64,000 nucleotides of DNA from Carallia brachiata. Its lineage: Eukaryota; Streptophyta; Magnoliopsida; Malpighiales; Rhizophoraceae. The stretch is from NCBI GenBank assembly GCA_021464245.1, contig JADCRB010000045.1:124001-188000 (forward strand), given 5' to 3'. Below the pieces are notes generated by a model. The model saw only the letters and a list, made by a program, of their open reading frames with translations, ran no database searches and was not told the DNA's origin. Below, in pieces: positions 22,750-36,012 of the stretch. Made by a program: the position numbers and the translations under genes. Position 1 is the first letter of the stretch. Every line of letters starts with the position of its first letter.

Positions 22750-25130
22750 TTCTACCATTTTTTATGCTGAATGATTTGGCATGGCTAACCCTATAGGATT
22801 GCTGGTGAATGCAAGATATCAGACAAGTGATTTACTTTTTAGTTGAATGAGAACCTTCAAAATAAACTAAGTATTATATTTTGAAGAAAGAGCAGTTTCT
22901 GGCTGTCCCAAGAATTATAGGTCCAGATCCATTCTTAAAGCATTCATTAATTGTGAACTGATACAAGGATTAAGGTTGATTCATATTAGTTCTGATTGTG
23001 ACTTTTTAATTAACCAAATATAGAGATTGCTGTAGTCCTGTGTGAATGAAAGATACAGTAGTACCCCAAAGTTTTTGGGGTTTGTCAAGCTTAGCGAGAT
23101 CTCTACATGAAAATTTTAACTTAGGCATTAGCCAGGTAGCTTTGTTTCAGATTGAAGAAAGAAATGAACAGCATTCGTTTCTTATTGTCCAAGTTACAAG
23201 AGTTCTGCCATCTCTAGTGACATCCTCATGAATATTCATGGCTGAATGTTATCGATACCTTTATAAACTTATAGTACACAGGGACAACTAGAGCTGTGAA
23301 ATTTTTGTTTGAAAAGGTCAATGCAGCTCTTGAAATTTATGGGGAAGCAGTGAGTTGAATATTTTTGCTGCACTTGCTCATTCCAAGGTGCCACACTTCA
23401 CGTGGGACATAATATGATCCAGTTGTCCTCTGTCCTGGATAATTGGTGCACAAAATTGCAGTCAACATCGGTTCTTTTTAATTAATTCAGATTCACTGTT
23501 GCCAATGTACAACTCAGCATTCGCCAATGAGCAAAGCATGCAAGCAATTTATGAAGCTCAATGCCGCGATTCTATGGTCAAAGCCTGTGGAAGCAGCACG
23601 CATCGATATTGTACTACCGAGAAAAGATTACCTGACACTGCAATTGATACAGTTGGTGCTTCCATGGTTTGTTCATCACACTGCGAGAAACATCACGTGG
23701 CATGGTTTCGTTGCTTCGAGAGTCTTGAGGTTTTCAGCTTTTGTCACTTGTAATGTCCCATATTTTGTATATTTTCTTGGGAAACAATTTTAGTGGGACT
23801 ATCCTCACGTCTTCTTTTTGTGTCAAGAGCATCTTCCTTTTTCCATCTTTTGCAGAAACAGATGATAGTTGAGAAGTGGTCCCCTAAGACCTCGCAGAAC
23901 TGCTTGGCTGCGTGTAAAACCCTAGCCATATTTCTTCACTTGTTTATTGGGGCTCTAGCAATCATTTTTTATGGTGAGAGACTGAGAGTATCTGATCCAC
24001 TTAGATGTTTAGTTAAAAATAAGCATGCTTAATATTTTTCTTGGAGATGTTCACGAAAATTCATGTAATGTAAAGCCAACAATGGCCCTAGGTTATAAGT
24101 GCTATGTATGGAAGCTCTAAATCTGCTACTTTGGTTGCTTTACTCTAATATATTTTGACTTACGCGTATTAGAAGCTTACACTGATTTGTTTTGAATTAG
24201 AAGCTTTTGCGTTACCCTTGGATTGCTATCTTTCGATCGCGGATTGGTATGGTGCAGTTTGGTACGGTTCTACATGTAGTATAAATGTATTTTTGTAGAA
24301 ACCAAGCCTGCTAGATTTGATTTAACCTTTTGTAGCCAGTTCATTTCCAGAAAGCTCCAGTAAATAAAAGCGTGAGTCAAATGCCATTGTGTATGTGATC
24401 CGAGTCTTCATTCATTTTATTATCCTTTCTATTCATCTTTCTTAGATGGAGAGAGCAAAGAGAAATAACGGTTGCAGAGAATGCTCAAAGTGTTAAATCT
24501 CTTGACATTTGATTGGCAAAAGGAATTTTCTGAACACCCCATGATCAGGAAATAAGTAGTTATTGAAAAGCAAGCAGCTTATGAACAGGATTGGCTATGG
24601 TGTCCCCCAAACTAGACTATCTCGAGAGGGAGAGAGAGAGAGAGAGAGAGCTAACAAGAAAATTTAAGTGGTCTACTAGAGATGAATGATGTGCTTTGTC
24701 GAACCAACATAAATTAATGTCATAATAATAGCCTAGCCCAGATTATGGAATTGTAAAATCTCTCTTGCACAGACCCTTTTTCTGACTTAATACGAACATG
24801 AATACTATTTACCGAGTAATCTGTTATCTGTTCAAAGTCAATCTAAATCCATGGAACAAGCTAAAATCTCACAGAAAGTCTCCCATTAAACTCAAAGTAG
24901 CAAAGGAAAGCCATTGAAACTATATAAAGAGAACCAACTTCAGGAGGACTAACATTATTACAAAGTCTCGAGAGTAGTAAACTGAGTTTATAGAAGGGAG
25001 TCAATGTTTATGGAGTCATTACAGCTGCAATAGAGATCTTCAATCTGTGATTAAACATTTGCAACCCCATCATGTTGTTTAAACTTCTTCTTCTTTGCGA
25101 TGAAGACTCCATGCCTGCAGACAATATTTG
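22750..25130. other. Intergenic, no certain gene
   Basis: Includes a Cys-rich open frame (23,499-23,753) overlapping a Leu/Val-rich one (23,527-23,793). Neither shows a recognised domain, and splice support is limited to an acceptor-like CAG near 23,490. A (GA)n microsatellite is at 24,627-24,651. The right part is the 3' flank of the minus-strand NF-YB gene. Confidence 0.4.
24627..24651. repeat. (GA)n microsatellite
   Basis: A simple GA dinucleotide run of about 24 bases downstream of the NF-YB gene; likely length-polymorphic. Confidence 0.9.
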
Positions 25131-25556
25131 TCAGGATGGATTAGAAAGAGGTAAAGAATTGTTGTTACCATTCTCAAGAACTCTGAACTCCAGCAGTGTG
25201 GGGGCCTCAATTTGCTGATGATGATCTGCAGCTTTGCAACACCTGTCATACTTGTCTTGAGTTTTCTCTCTCTCAGCCTGCCTATATTTATGCAAATACC
25301 TGACTATAGCATCAGCATAGTTGTCAAATCCTAGAGAACTGAGAGCCCAACAGATGTCATCTCCATTCATTATCTTGCGATTCTCTTTGTGACACTTGTC
25401 AGCTGCCTCACTGGCCACAAAACTTACAAATTCTGTGGCACACTCTTGCATTGTTTGTTTGCCTTCTTTGGAAATTTTAGCAGTTGGTGGCAGGACCTGT
25501 TTCATGATCCGACCCACATTGGCAATTGGCAACAATTGATCCTGTTCGTCAGCCAT
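25131..25556 (-). CDS. NF-YB4: Nuclear transcription factor Y subunit B (NF-YB4-like)
   Basis: Histone-fold subunit of the CCAAT-binding NF-Y trimer. NF-YB pairs with NF-YC in the cytoplasm or nucleus, and NF-YA then supplies CCAAT recognition. The single uninterrupted exon encodes 141 aa. The core spans about residues 8-98: [17 protein letters not shown] (DNA-contacting start of the fold), [32 protein letters not shown], and [20 protein letters not shown]. It is the non-LEC1 type. The short N-terminus (MADEQDQ) and the [11 protein letters not shown] tail resemble Arabidopsis NF-YB4 more than the longer NF-YB members. One mild oddity is Gly in KEGKQT, where Ala is commoner. A TATA box lies about 75 bases upstream of the ATG. 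No lesions are visible. The fold is certain; the exact paralogue is inferred. Confidence 0.93.
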   Translation of the reverse strand: MADEQDQLLPIANVGRIMKQVLPPTAKISKEGKQTMQECATEFVSFVASEAADKCHKENRKIMNGDDICWALSSLGFDNYADAIVRYLHKYRQAEREKTQDKYDRCCKAADHHQQIEAPTLLEFRVLENGNNNSLPLSNPS

Positions 25557-25628
25557 TTTTTTTTTTCTTTATTGTTATGACCTGTGACACTCTTTTACTT
25601 GGTGCACTTTATCTCTCTGCAGACTCAC

Positions 25629-25643
25629 TTATAATATAGAGGG
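25629..25643 (-). promoter_or_regulatory. TATA box of the NF-YB gene
   Basis: On the minus strand CTCTATATTATAAG lies about 75 bases upstream of the NF-YB start codon, leaving a short leader of roughly 40-50 bases. A CT/GA-rich patch (25,608-25,622) follows, as in many plant core promoters. Confidence 0.65.
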
Positions 25644-25649
25644 CGCGCG

Positions 25650-28600
25650 TGTGCATGCATGATACGCTTGTCATGTACACGCGTGAAGATATTTGGTGCT
25701 CGCTTTTTTTTTTTTTTTTAACGTACGGATTTTATGTGCCACGGAAACGATTTTAATTTTGTAAAAAGAAAAAACTACATTTCCAAAAATAGAAGCGTCT
25801 GAATTGCTGCCCTAATACAACTAGGCGAATTTAATATGTAACCGACTGAATTACATGTACAATTAATTGGAAGAAGAAAATTACTTCTTACATTTAGTTC
25901 TACATGTAATTCGATCGGTTGCACATTCAATTCGACTGGTTGCATTCGGGCAGCAATTTAGACACATTTTCTTCTGGAAACGTAACGGTACTCTTTGTTT
26001 TATTTCGATTGGGTCCCTCTTAATTTTTTTCCTTCCTCACATCTTGTACTGTGTTCAGTTCATTAAAGAGGACGTCAAATTAAAAAATAACTTATTTACA
26101 AATGCGTCATGATTTTATATATATATATATATATTATGAGAGAGAGAGAGAGAGAATGGGAGGTCATGTATTTCTAGGGACGAGTCAATGGTGGCGTAGG
26201 GTAAGCAAACTATGTAATTGTGGTGGAAATTTTCTTGTTTCAGACACACATACCCAAATCGGAAGTTGTTGGCTTGAAACAGTCATTGGATTGAACACAC
26301 AAAAAAGAGATTTTGCGTCAGTTAGAACTTAAAAACACTTGGCATTAAAATTATGCCATGTGAAGTTCATTCTCTTGTCAAAAGAATAGCGCTTTTTTTT
26401 TTTTTTTTGTTAAACATATAAATTGATGAAAGCATTTTTTTAGCCCATTTGGAGGTTTTTTTTTATTATATATTTTTATCAATTTGGAGGTTGTTTAGGA
26501 ATAGACATTCCTTTTCCCGTTAATCTTAAGAGATTCTTTAGTCTCAAACACTCACATAATTTTGAATTTGACACCTTCCAAAAATAATTTTCTAATTTAA
26601 CTCACTTAATATGTGAGTCAAATTAATTCAATTTCAAATGTAAGTGAAAAAAATAACTTTAAGTGGGATCCATTGAAATAAAAATAAAAATGATCAAATA
26701 AATTTGCGTAAGGTAAAGTTATTTTCGTGCTATAATACAAAACATTCCATTAGCTAGAAACCGAAATGACCATCTTTAATTAGTAGTGCTGCTAGCAATC
26801 AAGTTTCTCAGCAAAAGGATGCCAACAAACTTGAATTTCAACAATCGTAGGCAAATCATAGTTTGTGACTCCCCAAACCCTAACCACCGAAGCCCAGTCT
26901 TAATCTTTTCTACTTCGCAGTGTTTAAGATGAGGGTACCGTTATATGAGTAAAAGAAATTTATGAGAGAAATTTTTATAATATAATTTATTGAATTTATT
27001 ATATAATTTTTTTAATTACAAATACAATTAAAAGAAAAAAAATTATTATTTATTCATGGCATAATAAATTTATATAATTACAAATATTTTTTTATTAATT
27101 ATATTTAAAAAAAAATTTTGAACACTTTTTTATCGGTCATGCAACTTTTTCTTTAAAATTATCCCTTCTCAAAAATAATAATAATAATAATAATAATTGA
27201 CGAAGATTATCCACTTGTGCTTATTATATTCTCTCTGATATTCAAGTTCGTGGACTAGATTTGTACACGTTTAATAAATAGTATAATAATGATGTAAACA
27301 TTAAAGTCTGCAATTTGGGTTTAATTTAGCTGGTTTAGGTTAGGTTTGTCTGTCTACTTAGCAGCAAAGTCCCGCATTTGCAACTATGAACAGAATCTTG
27401 TTTCACTGGCGTTGTACTGGGACTCAATACTATTGGACCAGATTCTAAGAAGACCTAACAAAAAAATTATATTTATTGTTGAGATTCTCTCGAATTTTTC
27501 GCACGTCCTTTTATAATTGATTGGTGTGTTGTTTTAAATTAATTGGGTACACAATGTGTGGATGCCTATATATAGCAACCGTCCACTTGGGGTCTAATGA
27601 TTTCATCACCAAATTCCTCTAAAGTATCTGGGACTCTTAAAAGATATATATATATATTTTTTTTTTAAATTTTTGTTCCATTCATACTTCTAGCTAGTTC
27701 TACTAAGTTTTCGCAATACTTTATTATGATGTATTTGGAAAAATTGAGTTCGCAAGAAAAAATGGGGGAATTAAAATATATAATTTTGATGGTGCTCGAA
27801 AATATATAAATTTTTTTAGTAAAAAAAGGAAAATAAAGAAAAAAGAATAAACTACAAAAATTTAGCCACTATCGGGGAGAGTTATTCCAACCATATCTGA
27901 TCAAAGCAAAGTCTCTATGTCAGAAGGCAGCTTATCCCAAATATGAAGATTACAATCACCGACAATGAGAAAAATATATATCCTTGCTAAGTTACAGCAG
28001 GATGCTATCGAGATAGCTTGACCTTGATGGATTATTTTATAAAAATTCTTATATTCTACTAGACTCTTACCCTCCATTAAGACCGAAAAAAAATAAAAAT
28101 ATATAAATTTGACTATGAGATTTCTGCTTTTGGTCATTAATCTGACAATTGCTTGATCAAAGGTCAAAATCTAATCCAACGGCTAACCCAACAAAGAATT
28201 ATTCATATTCACTATTGTAATTGGGACATGAATCCCTGATTAATGACTCAACCATATAAGTTAACAGAACTCGTCTTTTGTCAGCTTAAAGATTTCTTTT
28301 CGAGATTGTTTAATGAATATTGGGTTTTGTTTATTAGCTTAATCCATGACTTCTTCTTGCATGTGGAAAGTGTCCTATATAAAGGATTATATATAAAGGG
28401 TACGTGCACAATATAGGGTTTAGAGACCTATATTAGGGTTTCCCATAATGCGCCAAAGAAATGCATAAACAAATAGATTATGTGCACAACATCCTTAACG
28501 CATCATGAGAATCCTGCACAACCCTATATTCTTGGGAAGTCCTGTACAAGCCTACATTAAAAAAAAAATATATTTTTGTTCTTAGCCATGGACTTTGTTA

Positions 28601-30376
28601 TAACCTTTATCTTTTACTACATCAGAGAAAAACTTTAAGGCGCAAAATTTAATAATTATAACTAATTGTAGTATATAATACAATAGATAAACTATATGAT
28701 ATTTTTTTATACTTAAAAAAAAAGTATACGACATATCAAAGAGAAGTACATGATCCGTGTAAACAGATAAAATATATGACGTGATAAAAAAATTATACAA
28801 TATGTTAAAAAGAATTATGAGAGTCCTGTGAATATGTATTAAAAATTAAAATTTTTTAATTTAAAAAATATATGATTGTTCAGGTAGATTATATATTTTT
28901 TTAATATGTCATATACTGTTTTTATAAATATAAAAATATTATATATTTCATATATTGTATCGTATATTATATTTGTTTACAGGTAATAATCATCTTATCA
29001 CATATACAAAGAAGAGAACACTGAAAGAGACATCTGATAATCTGTCCTAATCTGATTGTATGCTTTTCTTACCCTTTATCTGGTACTGTCCTTTTAATTA
29101 GTAAATTTAATTCCTTTTGTTTTTGTTTTTTGGAGGCGGGGGGTGGGGTTTGGCAGAAAGTAGGTTATCTAGTTCGTGCAATTTGGAATTTGCACAAGAA
29201 ATGAAATGGAATATTTATTCTTATTAAGTATAATACATCTGGTGTCAAAAAAAAAAAAGTATAATACATCTGACTCTTCTCAAATTTTACAAATAAAAGA
29301 ATATCATGTACTGAGACGCTCGTATAATTGACATTCTCCTACTCAATAACTGATCATGAGGCAATATTCGACCTTTGTTTTGTTTGGCCGGAAACTCTCA
29401 AATGAAGTTAAACGAATGTGCCTGACCAGAGGAAAATTAATAGCTACCTTTACCACTAATTTTTCACGATGATTGAAGATTTTTGAAAAAAAATAAATAA
29501 ATTTACTCATGGTCTATTGTTGATTGCTCATGCACCCAAAGAGGTAATTATCTACGCACGCGCGCGCATATATATATATCTTATTCAGTGAGTTGAATGC
29601 CAAATACTCTAATTTAAAATCTTAAGAAGGTCTTTTTTCCTCTTTAGATCATAATTTATGTAATATGATATTTTTTTCCTTTCATAAATCTCACATCTTC
29701 TTTTTCTATATTAGATTATAAGATTTCTATAATAAAGATCTCAAATTTTAACCACTAGAATATCCTGTAAAAAAGTCATTGAAAATTCTAAATTTTATTT
29801 ATTTTTAGTATTCTTAAGTCATATTGAATCCCGACTAATCTGTTGGTGAGTCGAAAAAGACCCATAAGAGAAGGAAAACTTTTACAGCATTTATTTTTTT
29901 TCTAAACATATAGTTTGAATTTAAAACCTTACTAATAGATATCAGTAAATTTCATAGTTTTTTTTTCTATTAAAAGGTTAAAGTCTGTACAACTAGAGGG
30001 TAGGGGAATTTGAGAAGACAATAGGAGAATTTGGGAAGACGGAGGCTCGAACCTCCTCCTCTAATGTGGACAGTCTGTCCTATGACTAGTCGAGAGTAGA
30101 AACTGGTGGTCAAATTTCATGCTTTCTTTTTTTTTTTAAAGTTCATGAAAAATCTTATTGAATATTTAAAGAAAGGAAGAAGTGAGATTAAATAAAATTT
30201 AAATCTCACTTAGTAATTGAAGGATATTTTCTTTAATTATTTAAACAAATACTCAATCTCAAATTTCATGCTATCTAACAGTAGGCAACGAGGGCGACCG
30301 TGAGATGAAAATGAGGGCCAAAACCCCTAAGACGGCAGATTTGGGCTTTTCATTCTGCCAGCGCAAGCCCGGCACA
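25650..30376. other. Long AT-rich intergenic region, no gene seen
   Basis: Contains simple repeats: (AT)n then (GA)n at about 26,116-26,155; (AAT)n at about 27,172-27,198; (CG)n/(AT)n at about 29,556-29,579. Most of 26,400-30,250 is A/T-rich with only short open frames. 30,030-30,100 contains a short inverted GGAGG...CCTCC block around GGCTCGAACC, which resembles a tRNA-type B box on the minus strand but has no convincing A box. No coding exon was recognised. Confidence 0.4.
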
Positions 30377-30378
30377 CA

Positions 30379-30398
30379 CCCCCCCCCCCCCCCCCCCC
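30379..30398. repeat. Poly-C tract
   Basis: About 20 consecutive C followed by a run of A, just left of the tandem array. The length is unlikely to be exact, and such tracts are typical assembly trouble spots. Confidence 0.9.
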
Positions 30399-30510
30399 AA
30401 AAAAAAATCCTCAGTAAGTGGGCTTAAGTTTCGTTTCGGTTTGAGAACCATAGAGACAAACAATGCAAAAAAAGGGCCCCCATCAATGCTCTGTTATTGC
30501 CGCGAGACAT

Positions 30511-32944
30511 TTTATTTGGGCCACGACGGCAGCACGGTGGCCTTGAGGCCTTGACAAAATCGCTCGCCTAGCCGGTCAGATGGGACTGCTTGTCCATTCA
30601 GTGATTGGGATTGGGATCAAAAAACCAAAAAAAAAAAAGTTATGGTGGTAACTACAAGTTTTTTTCTAATCTATTAAAATTTTATTGAACCAAAGACCTT
30701 CAAAGATAGGGAAATTGCTATTTAGCACCACTAAATTTACCGAAACGTTCCAATTTTAGTGACGTGAAAGGTAGTTCTAGATGGTAGTTCTTATTGACGC
30801 TGAGATTTTTTAAAAAAAAAGTAATGTTTTTTAGGCTTTAATTGTCCTTTTTTATTATAAAAATTAAATTTTTACAAAAAAAATAAAATTAATTAATTTT
30901 AATATTATCTTAAACTTAATTTTTTTAAAAAAATAAATTTTAAATAATATTTAATATTCTACTAAACGTACTCAATATTATTTTAAATTATAATTTTTAA
31001 AAAATAAATACTTTTTCTAAAATTCCGGCCTCACTTACATAGTCATCAGTTTGATTGTTTTGTGCCACGTGAAAGACTTCGTCCGTTCCGGTAAGCGCGT
31101 TTCGTGCCTTTTTAGTTTTATTTGGGCCACGACGGCAGCACGGTGGCCTTGAGGCCTTGACAAAATCGCTCGCCTAGCCGGTCAGATGGGACTGCTTGTC
31201 CATTCAGTGATTGGGATTGGGATCAAAAAACCAAAAAAAAAAAAGTTATGGTGGTAACTACTAAGTTTTTTTCTAATCTATTAAAATTTTATTGAACCAA
31301 AGACCTTCAAAGATAGGGAAATTGCTATTTAGCACCACTAAATTTACCGAAACGTTCCAATTTTAGTGACGTGAAAGGTAGTTCTAGATGGTAGTTCTTA
31401 TTGACGCTGAGATTTTTTTAAAAAAAAGTAATGTTTTTTAGGCATTAATTGTCCTTTTTTATTATAAAAATTAAATTTTTACAAAAAAAATAAAATTTAA
31501 TTAATATTTAATATTATCTTAAACTTAATTTTTTTAAAAAAATAAATTTTAAATAATATTTAATATTCTACTAAACGTACTCAATATTATTTTAAATTAT
31601 AATTTTTAAAAAATAAATACTTTTTCTAAAATTCCGGCCTCACTTACATAGTCATCAGTTTGATTGTTTTGTGCCACGTGAAAGACTTCGTCCGTTCCGG
31701 TAAGCGCGTTTCGTGCCTTTTTAGTTTTATTTGGGCCACGACGGCAGCACGGTGGCCTTGAGGCCTTGACAAAATCGCTCGCCTAGCCGGTCAGATGGGA
31801 CTGCTTGTCCATTCAGTGATTGGGATTGGGATCAAAAAACCAAAAAAAAAAAGTTATGGTGGTAACTACAAGTTTTTTTCTAATCTATTAAAATTTTATT
31901 GAACCAAAGACCTTCAAAGATAGGGAAATTGCTATTTAGCACCACTAAATTTACCGAAACGTTCCAATTTTAGTGACGTGAAAGGTAGTTCTAGATGGTA
32001 GTTCTTATTGACGCTGAGATTTTTTAAAAAAAAAGTAATGTTTTTTAGGCTTTAATTGTCCTTTTTTATTATAAAAATTAAATTTTTACAAAAAAAATAA
32101 AATTTAATTAATATTTAATATTATCTTAAACTTAATTTTTTTAAAAAAATAAATTTTAAATAATATTTAATATTCTACTAAACGTACTCAATATTATTTT
32201 AAATTATAATTTTTAAAAAATAAATACTTTTTCTAAAATTCCGGCCTCACTTACATAGTCATCAGTTTGATTGTTTTGTGCCACGTGAAAGACTTCGTCC
32301 GTTCCGGTAAGCGCGTTTCGTGCCTTTTTAGTTTTATTTGGGCCACGACGGCAGCACGGTGGCCTTGAGGCCTTGACAAAATCGCTCGCCTAGCCGGTCA
32401 GATGGGACTGCTTGTCCATTCAGTGATTGGGATTGGGATCAAAAAACCAAAAAAAAAAAGTTATGGTGGTAACTACAAGTTTTTTTCTAATCTATTAAAA
32501 TTTTATTGGACCAAAGACCTTCAAAGATAGGGAAATTGCTATTTAGCACCACTAAATTTACCGAAACGTTCCAATTTTAGTGACGTGAAAGGTAGTTCTA
32601 GATGGTAGTTCTTATTGACGCTGAGATTTTTTTAAAAAAAAGTAATGTTTTTTAGGCTTTAATTGTCCTTTTTTATTATAAAAATTAAATTTTTACAAAA
32701 AAAATAAAATTTAATTAATATTTAATATTATCTTAAACTTAATTTTTTTAAAAAAATAAATTTTAAATAATATTTAATATTCTACTAAACGTACTCAATA
32801 TTATTTTAAATTATAATTTTTAAAAAATAAATACTTTTTCTAAAATTCCGGCCTCACTTACATAGTCATCAGTTTGATTGTTTTGTGCCACGTGAAAGAC
32901 TTCGTCCGTTCCGGTAAGCGCGTTTCGTGCCTTTTTAGTTTTAT
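30511..32944. repeat. Four-copy tandem array, ~607-bp unit
   Basis: Units begin at about 30,511, 31,117, 31,726 and 32,333 (starting TTTATTTGGGCCACGACGG) and end near 32,944. The copies are nearly identical by eye. Noted differences include one inserted T in copy 2 (ACTACTAAG), GGCATTAATT against GGCTTTAATT, and TTGGACC in copy 4. Each unit holds about 200 bp of GC-richer sequence, then an AT-rich part starting GGGAAATTGCTATTTAGCAC, which is the terminal arm of the Mutator-like element to the right. The array is non-coding. Its near-identity indicates recent expansion or gene conversion. Confidence 0.95.
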
Positions 32945-33016
32945 TCTTTTTAATTAAGTATACTTACATGGCATTAGGTGGTGTGGCACATCATCAGCGT
33001 CAGACCAATTAGTAAG

Positions 33017-33517
33017 GGGATAAATATTTTTAAAGTCCTAAACCTTTAAATTTTTTTACGTTTGACTCCTAAACCTTTTTAATATTTCATTTGAGTCCTA
33101 AATCTTTTAATTTTTTACTATATCAGTCCTTTAAATTACGAAAAGTAGTCAATCTATTAATAAGTGAGTTTAATTTAATAAAAATCATTTAAAAAAGCTT
33201 AAATACATGAGTTAAATATTTTTTTCATCAACAAAATATGCATATTAAATATTTTTTTAATCAAAAAATACACGAATTAAATAGGCAACATGTATATTTT
33301 TTTTATAAAAAAGACATTCAATTCATATATTTAATCTTTTTTAAATAATTTTTTGTAAAGTTAAAATTATTTTTTAATAGATTGGTCACTTTTGTTAAAC
33401 AGAGGGACTAATTTGGTAGAAAATCAAAAAGTTTAGGACTCCAATGAAATGTAAAAAAGGTTTAGGACTCAAACGTAAAAAAACCTAAAGGTAAAGGTTT
33501 AAAAAAATCCTTATCCC
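33017..33517. mobile_element. 501-bp MITE with perfect target duplication
   Basis: Termini are GGGATAA and TTATCCC. The inner arms are inverted copies (TTTACGTTTGA, CCTAAACCTTTTT and GAGTCCTAAA on the left, their complements on the right). Both sides are flanked by the same 10 bases AATTAGTAAG (33,007-33,016 and 33,518-33,527). A 9-10-bp duplication and a GGG start suggest a Mutator-type MITE. There is no coding capacity. It sits inside the left arm region of the larger element, so it inserted later. Confidence 0.9.
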
Positions 33518-33991
33518 AATTAGTAAGTCATGTCAATATAAACTGTTGAGCTGACCTGAGATTTTTGTACAAAGTATTAGAACTGTTTTTGAAAAAATAA
33601 TAAAAATTTTAATAAAGTAAAAAATTAAATAAAGGAAAAAAGATTAGAGAAATAACCAACGCCAATCTTCACTTCCACCGACAACGTCGACCACGGTGAC
33701 GACCACGACCACCGCACGACCACGACCACGGCCACCGCCTCCCTTACCACCGACATGCTTTCCTCTCCATTTTCCATTCTCATTACCCATCTGATTGATA
33801 CCAATGACAAAAATAAAACCAATCATCAGAAATATAAGTGATCCCAATCAAATTACCAATCATCTTCTTACAATTCCAATCAACAGCGTCGCAGCGGCCG
33901 GAATCCGAACTGACCAACTCTTATTTTTGCACTCAGAGAGAAATGACGACGCGGGCTTGATATCGAGTTGAAGTTTAGTTCGCATCCAAAA

Positions 33992-34250
33992 TGTTGAAGT
34001 TAATTTAGATTCGTTATAACTTAGGATTTAGCGTTTTACTAGAATTAGAATTAATTTGTCATGTTTTCATTATTAGAGACAGAATATAAGTTATTAGTAT
34101 AGTATATAAAGAGTTGAGAGTCACAAATTATTGTGTGGCTGGTGAGCATATTCATTAAAAGGTTATAATTAGTGTGCGTGCTTCTTATTATTATTGTGCA
34201 ACATTATTCAGTTAATAAATTGATAGTGTTAAGTTAATTAAAACCTAACA
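33992..34250 (+). repeat. Left LTR (259 bp)
   Basis: Begins TGTTGAAGTTAATTT and ends CCTAACA. It carries TATATAAA at 34,103-34,110, a plausible TATA box for the element's own transcript. The partner is at 36,013-36,272. Confidence 0.9.
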
Positions 34251-36012
34251 ATAGTATCAGAGCTTCTCGATCGAGAAGTTGTCGTTGTCGAATTTTGGAT
34301 CAGTTGATCAATAATAAGAAATTTTGTTGACTTTGTTCGCGTTAAGTACTAGCGAAGTTGTTGCTGTCAGATATCGCGAGACATACTTGATCTGAATGTC
34401 AGGAAAAGAAGCTGTCGGAGTACAGTCAGAATTTTCGCCGGAACACCGCCGCCAACTCTACTCTCTGCCACACGTGCCGCTACCGGAGTTGCCGTTCATC
34501 ACCGAAAACTATCCTCTTCATTGCCGGACGTCGATCTCCCCGTTTCTGGCACCCACGCGTCAGAAAAGTCACCAGAAACTACCAAATCTATAAGGACCAA
34601 AAGTTTCAGTTGTCGCTTTCAATCCTCGATTCCGCCTCCTCCACTCACCGATGAACATTGAAACTACCAGAAATCGCTTCCCTGGCCACCAATCCTCCTT
34701 GCCCAGCCCAGAACGCTTCGTTTCGTCCCCGGCAACTCGTGCGATTGTCGCCGGACAATCGCGAAACTCCTTCTCACTGATTCTGTCACCGTTGATTTCG
34801 CTGCCCAGTGTCCGTTCACTGTCGTTCCAGTCACCGTCCTTCTGAGGTGTCGTCCCTGAGGTCGCCATCAGCCATCCGTCGCCGGCACCATACCATCACC
34901 GGTGGGTATTTGTTTTGAAATTGAGAGCTGTTCATTTAAGGAACAAGAAGAAAAATTAAAGAAAGTGGGGTCAGATTGAAAATAAAAAAGGGGGCAGATT
35001 GGAGAAAAAGAAAAAAAATAAGAGGTTAGAATGAAAAATTCAAAGGAGAACAACAAAGAATTGTTGAAAAATCAAAGGGCAAGTAAGAAAAGAATTATTG
35101 ATGAATTTAAGGATTTAACAAGCGTGAAAAATATAAAAAGTTGAAAGAAATTTGATGATTTAATAATTATGAGCATGAGAAGGAAGAAAAAAAAAAGAAA
35201 AGGAAGAAGAAAAAGAAGAAAAGGAGAAAGAAGCGAAGAGTTTTAATTAAAGCAATAAAAATACGTTGAAGCAGTTATGGAGGTCGAGTTTTAGTTTACA
35301 ATGGATAATGATGAAACAGTTAAGAAAAGATGAAGCAACTAAAGGAAGAAGGTAGAGTTAAGTTAAAGTGAAGGAAAAATTTGAATTTAAAGATGATTTC
35401 TGGAGTTGAATTAAGATTTAAAATTATCAGCAATCGATAGCTAGTGAAGGCTCGATGAAAGTGTTTGTTAGAGTTAATAGAAAACTCTGATGTGAGGACT
35501 TGTGGAGCTAAAAGAGTTCGGAGTTAAGGACATGTTATGTTGAGAATTAAGATATTCAGTTTAGTTGAGAGCTAATGATAGCTCGTTTCAGTTTTTCCAT
35601 GCGTGATTGGAAAACAAACTAAGAAGTGGAGTAAAAGTACTCTACAATTTTACGGCTGTGTGTTGTGAAGAATGAAGTCTCAGACCTTGTAGAAAGTCAT
35701 TTGTCACAAGTTCCTTTAAGGATTGAAAGGTTAAGTAAGAATTGATGAAACAAAATCAAAGATCATGTTGATATTGGTCAGAAGAAATTAGAAGAAGAAT
35801 TGTCAAGACGACTCCTGATGATCATGTTAGTGAAGTTTTAAAAGTTTGTTTGTAGATTTTGAATTAGTTTGAAAAAGAGTCAAGGTTCCAGTTGAAATTA
35901 TGAAATTGTTGATTTGATGCAGATTTCGATGATGAAATTGAAGTTTGAAAATTTTGTTAAGCGAAACAGATGTTATGAATGACTATAAGACCGAATCAGA
36001 ATTAAGGGAAAA

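Noticed and set aside
23499..23793. Cys-rich open frame of 84 codons and an overlapping Leu-rich frame
   Set aside because: Neither resembles a known family, and there is no matching donor/acceptor set tying them to the gene at 21,108-22,749. Not excluded, but unsupported.
30511..32944. Tandem array considered as CRISPR-like or as a centromeric satellite
   Set aside because: Units are ~607 bp, directly abutting, without spacers, and only four copies, in a plant nuclear context; the content is a transposon arm.
33625..33847. Val/Gly/Arg-rich minus-strand frames
   Set aside because: They translate a GAC/CCA low-complexity block in the arm of the Mutator-like element, which is mirrored at 36,480-36,660.
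34396..34868. Open frames on both strands inside the LTR element, considered as gag
   Set aside because: No CCHC zinc knuckle, protease or polymerase motif, and no long frame; the element is non-autonomous.
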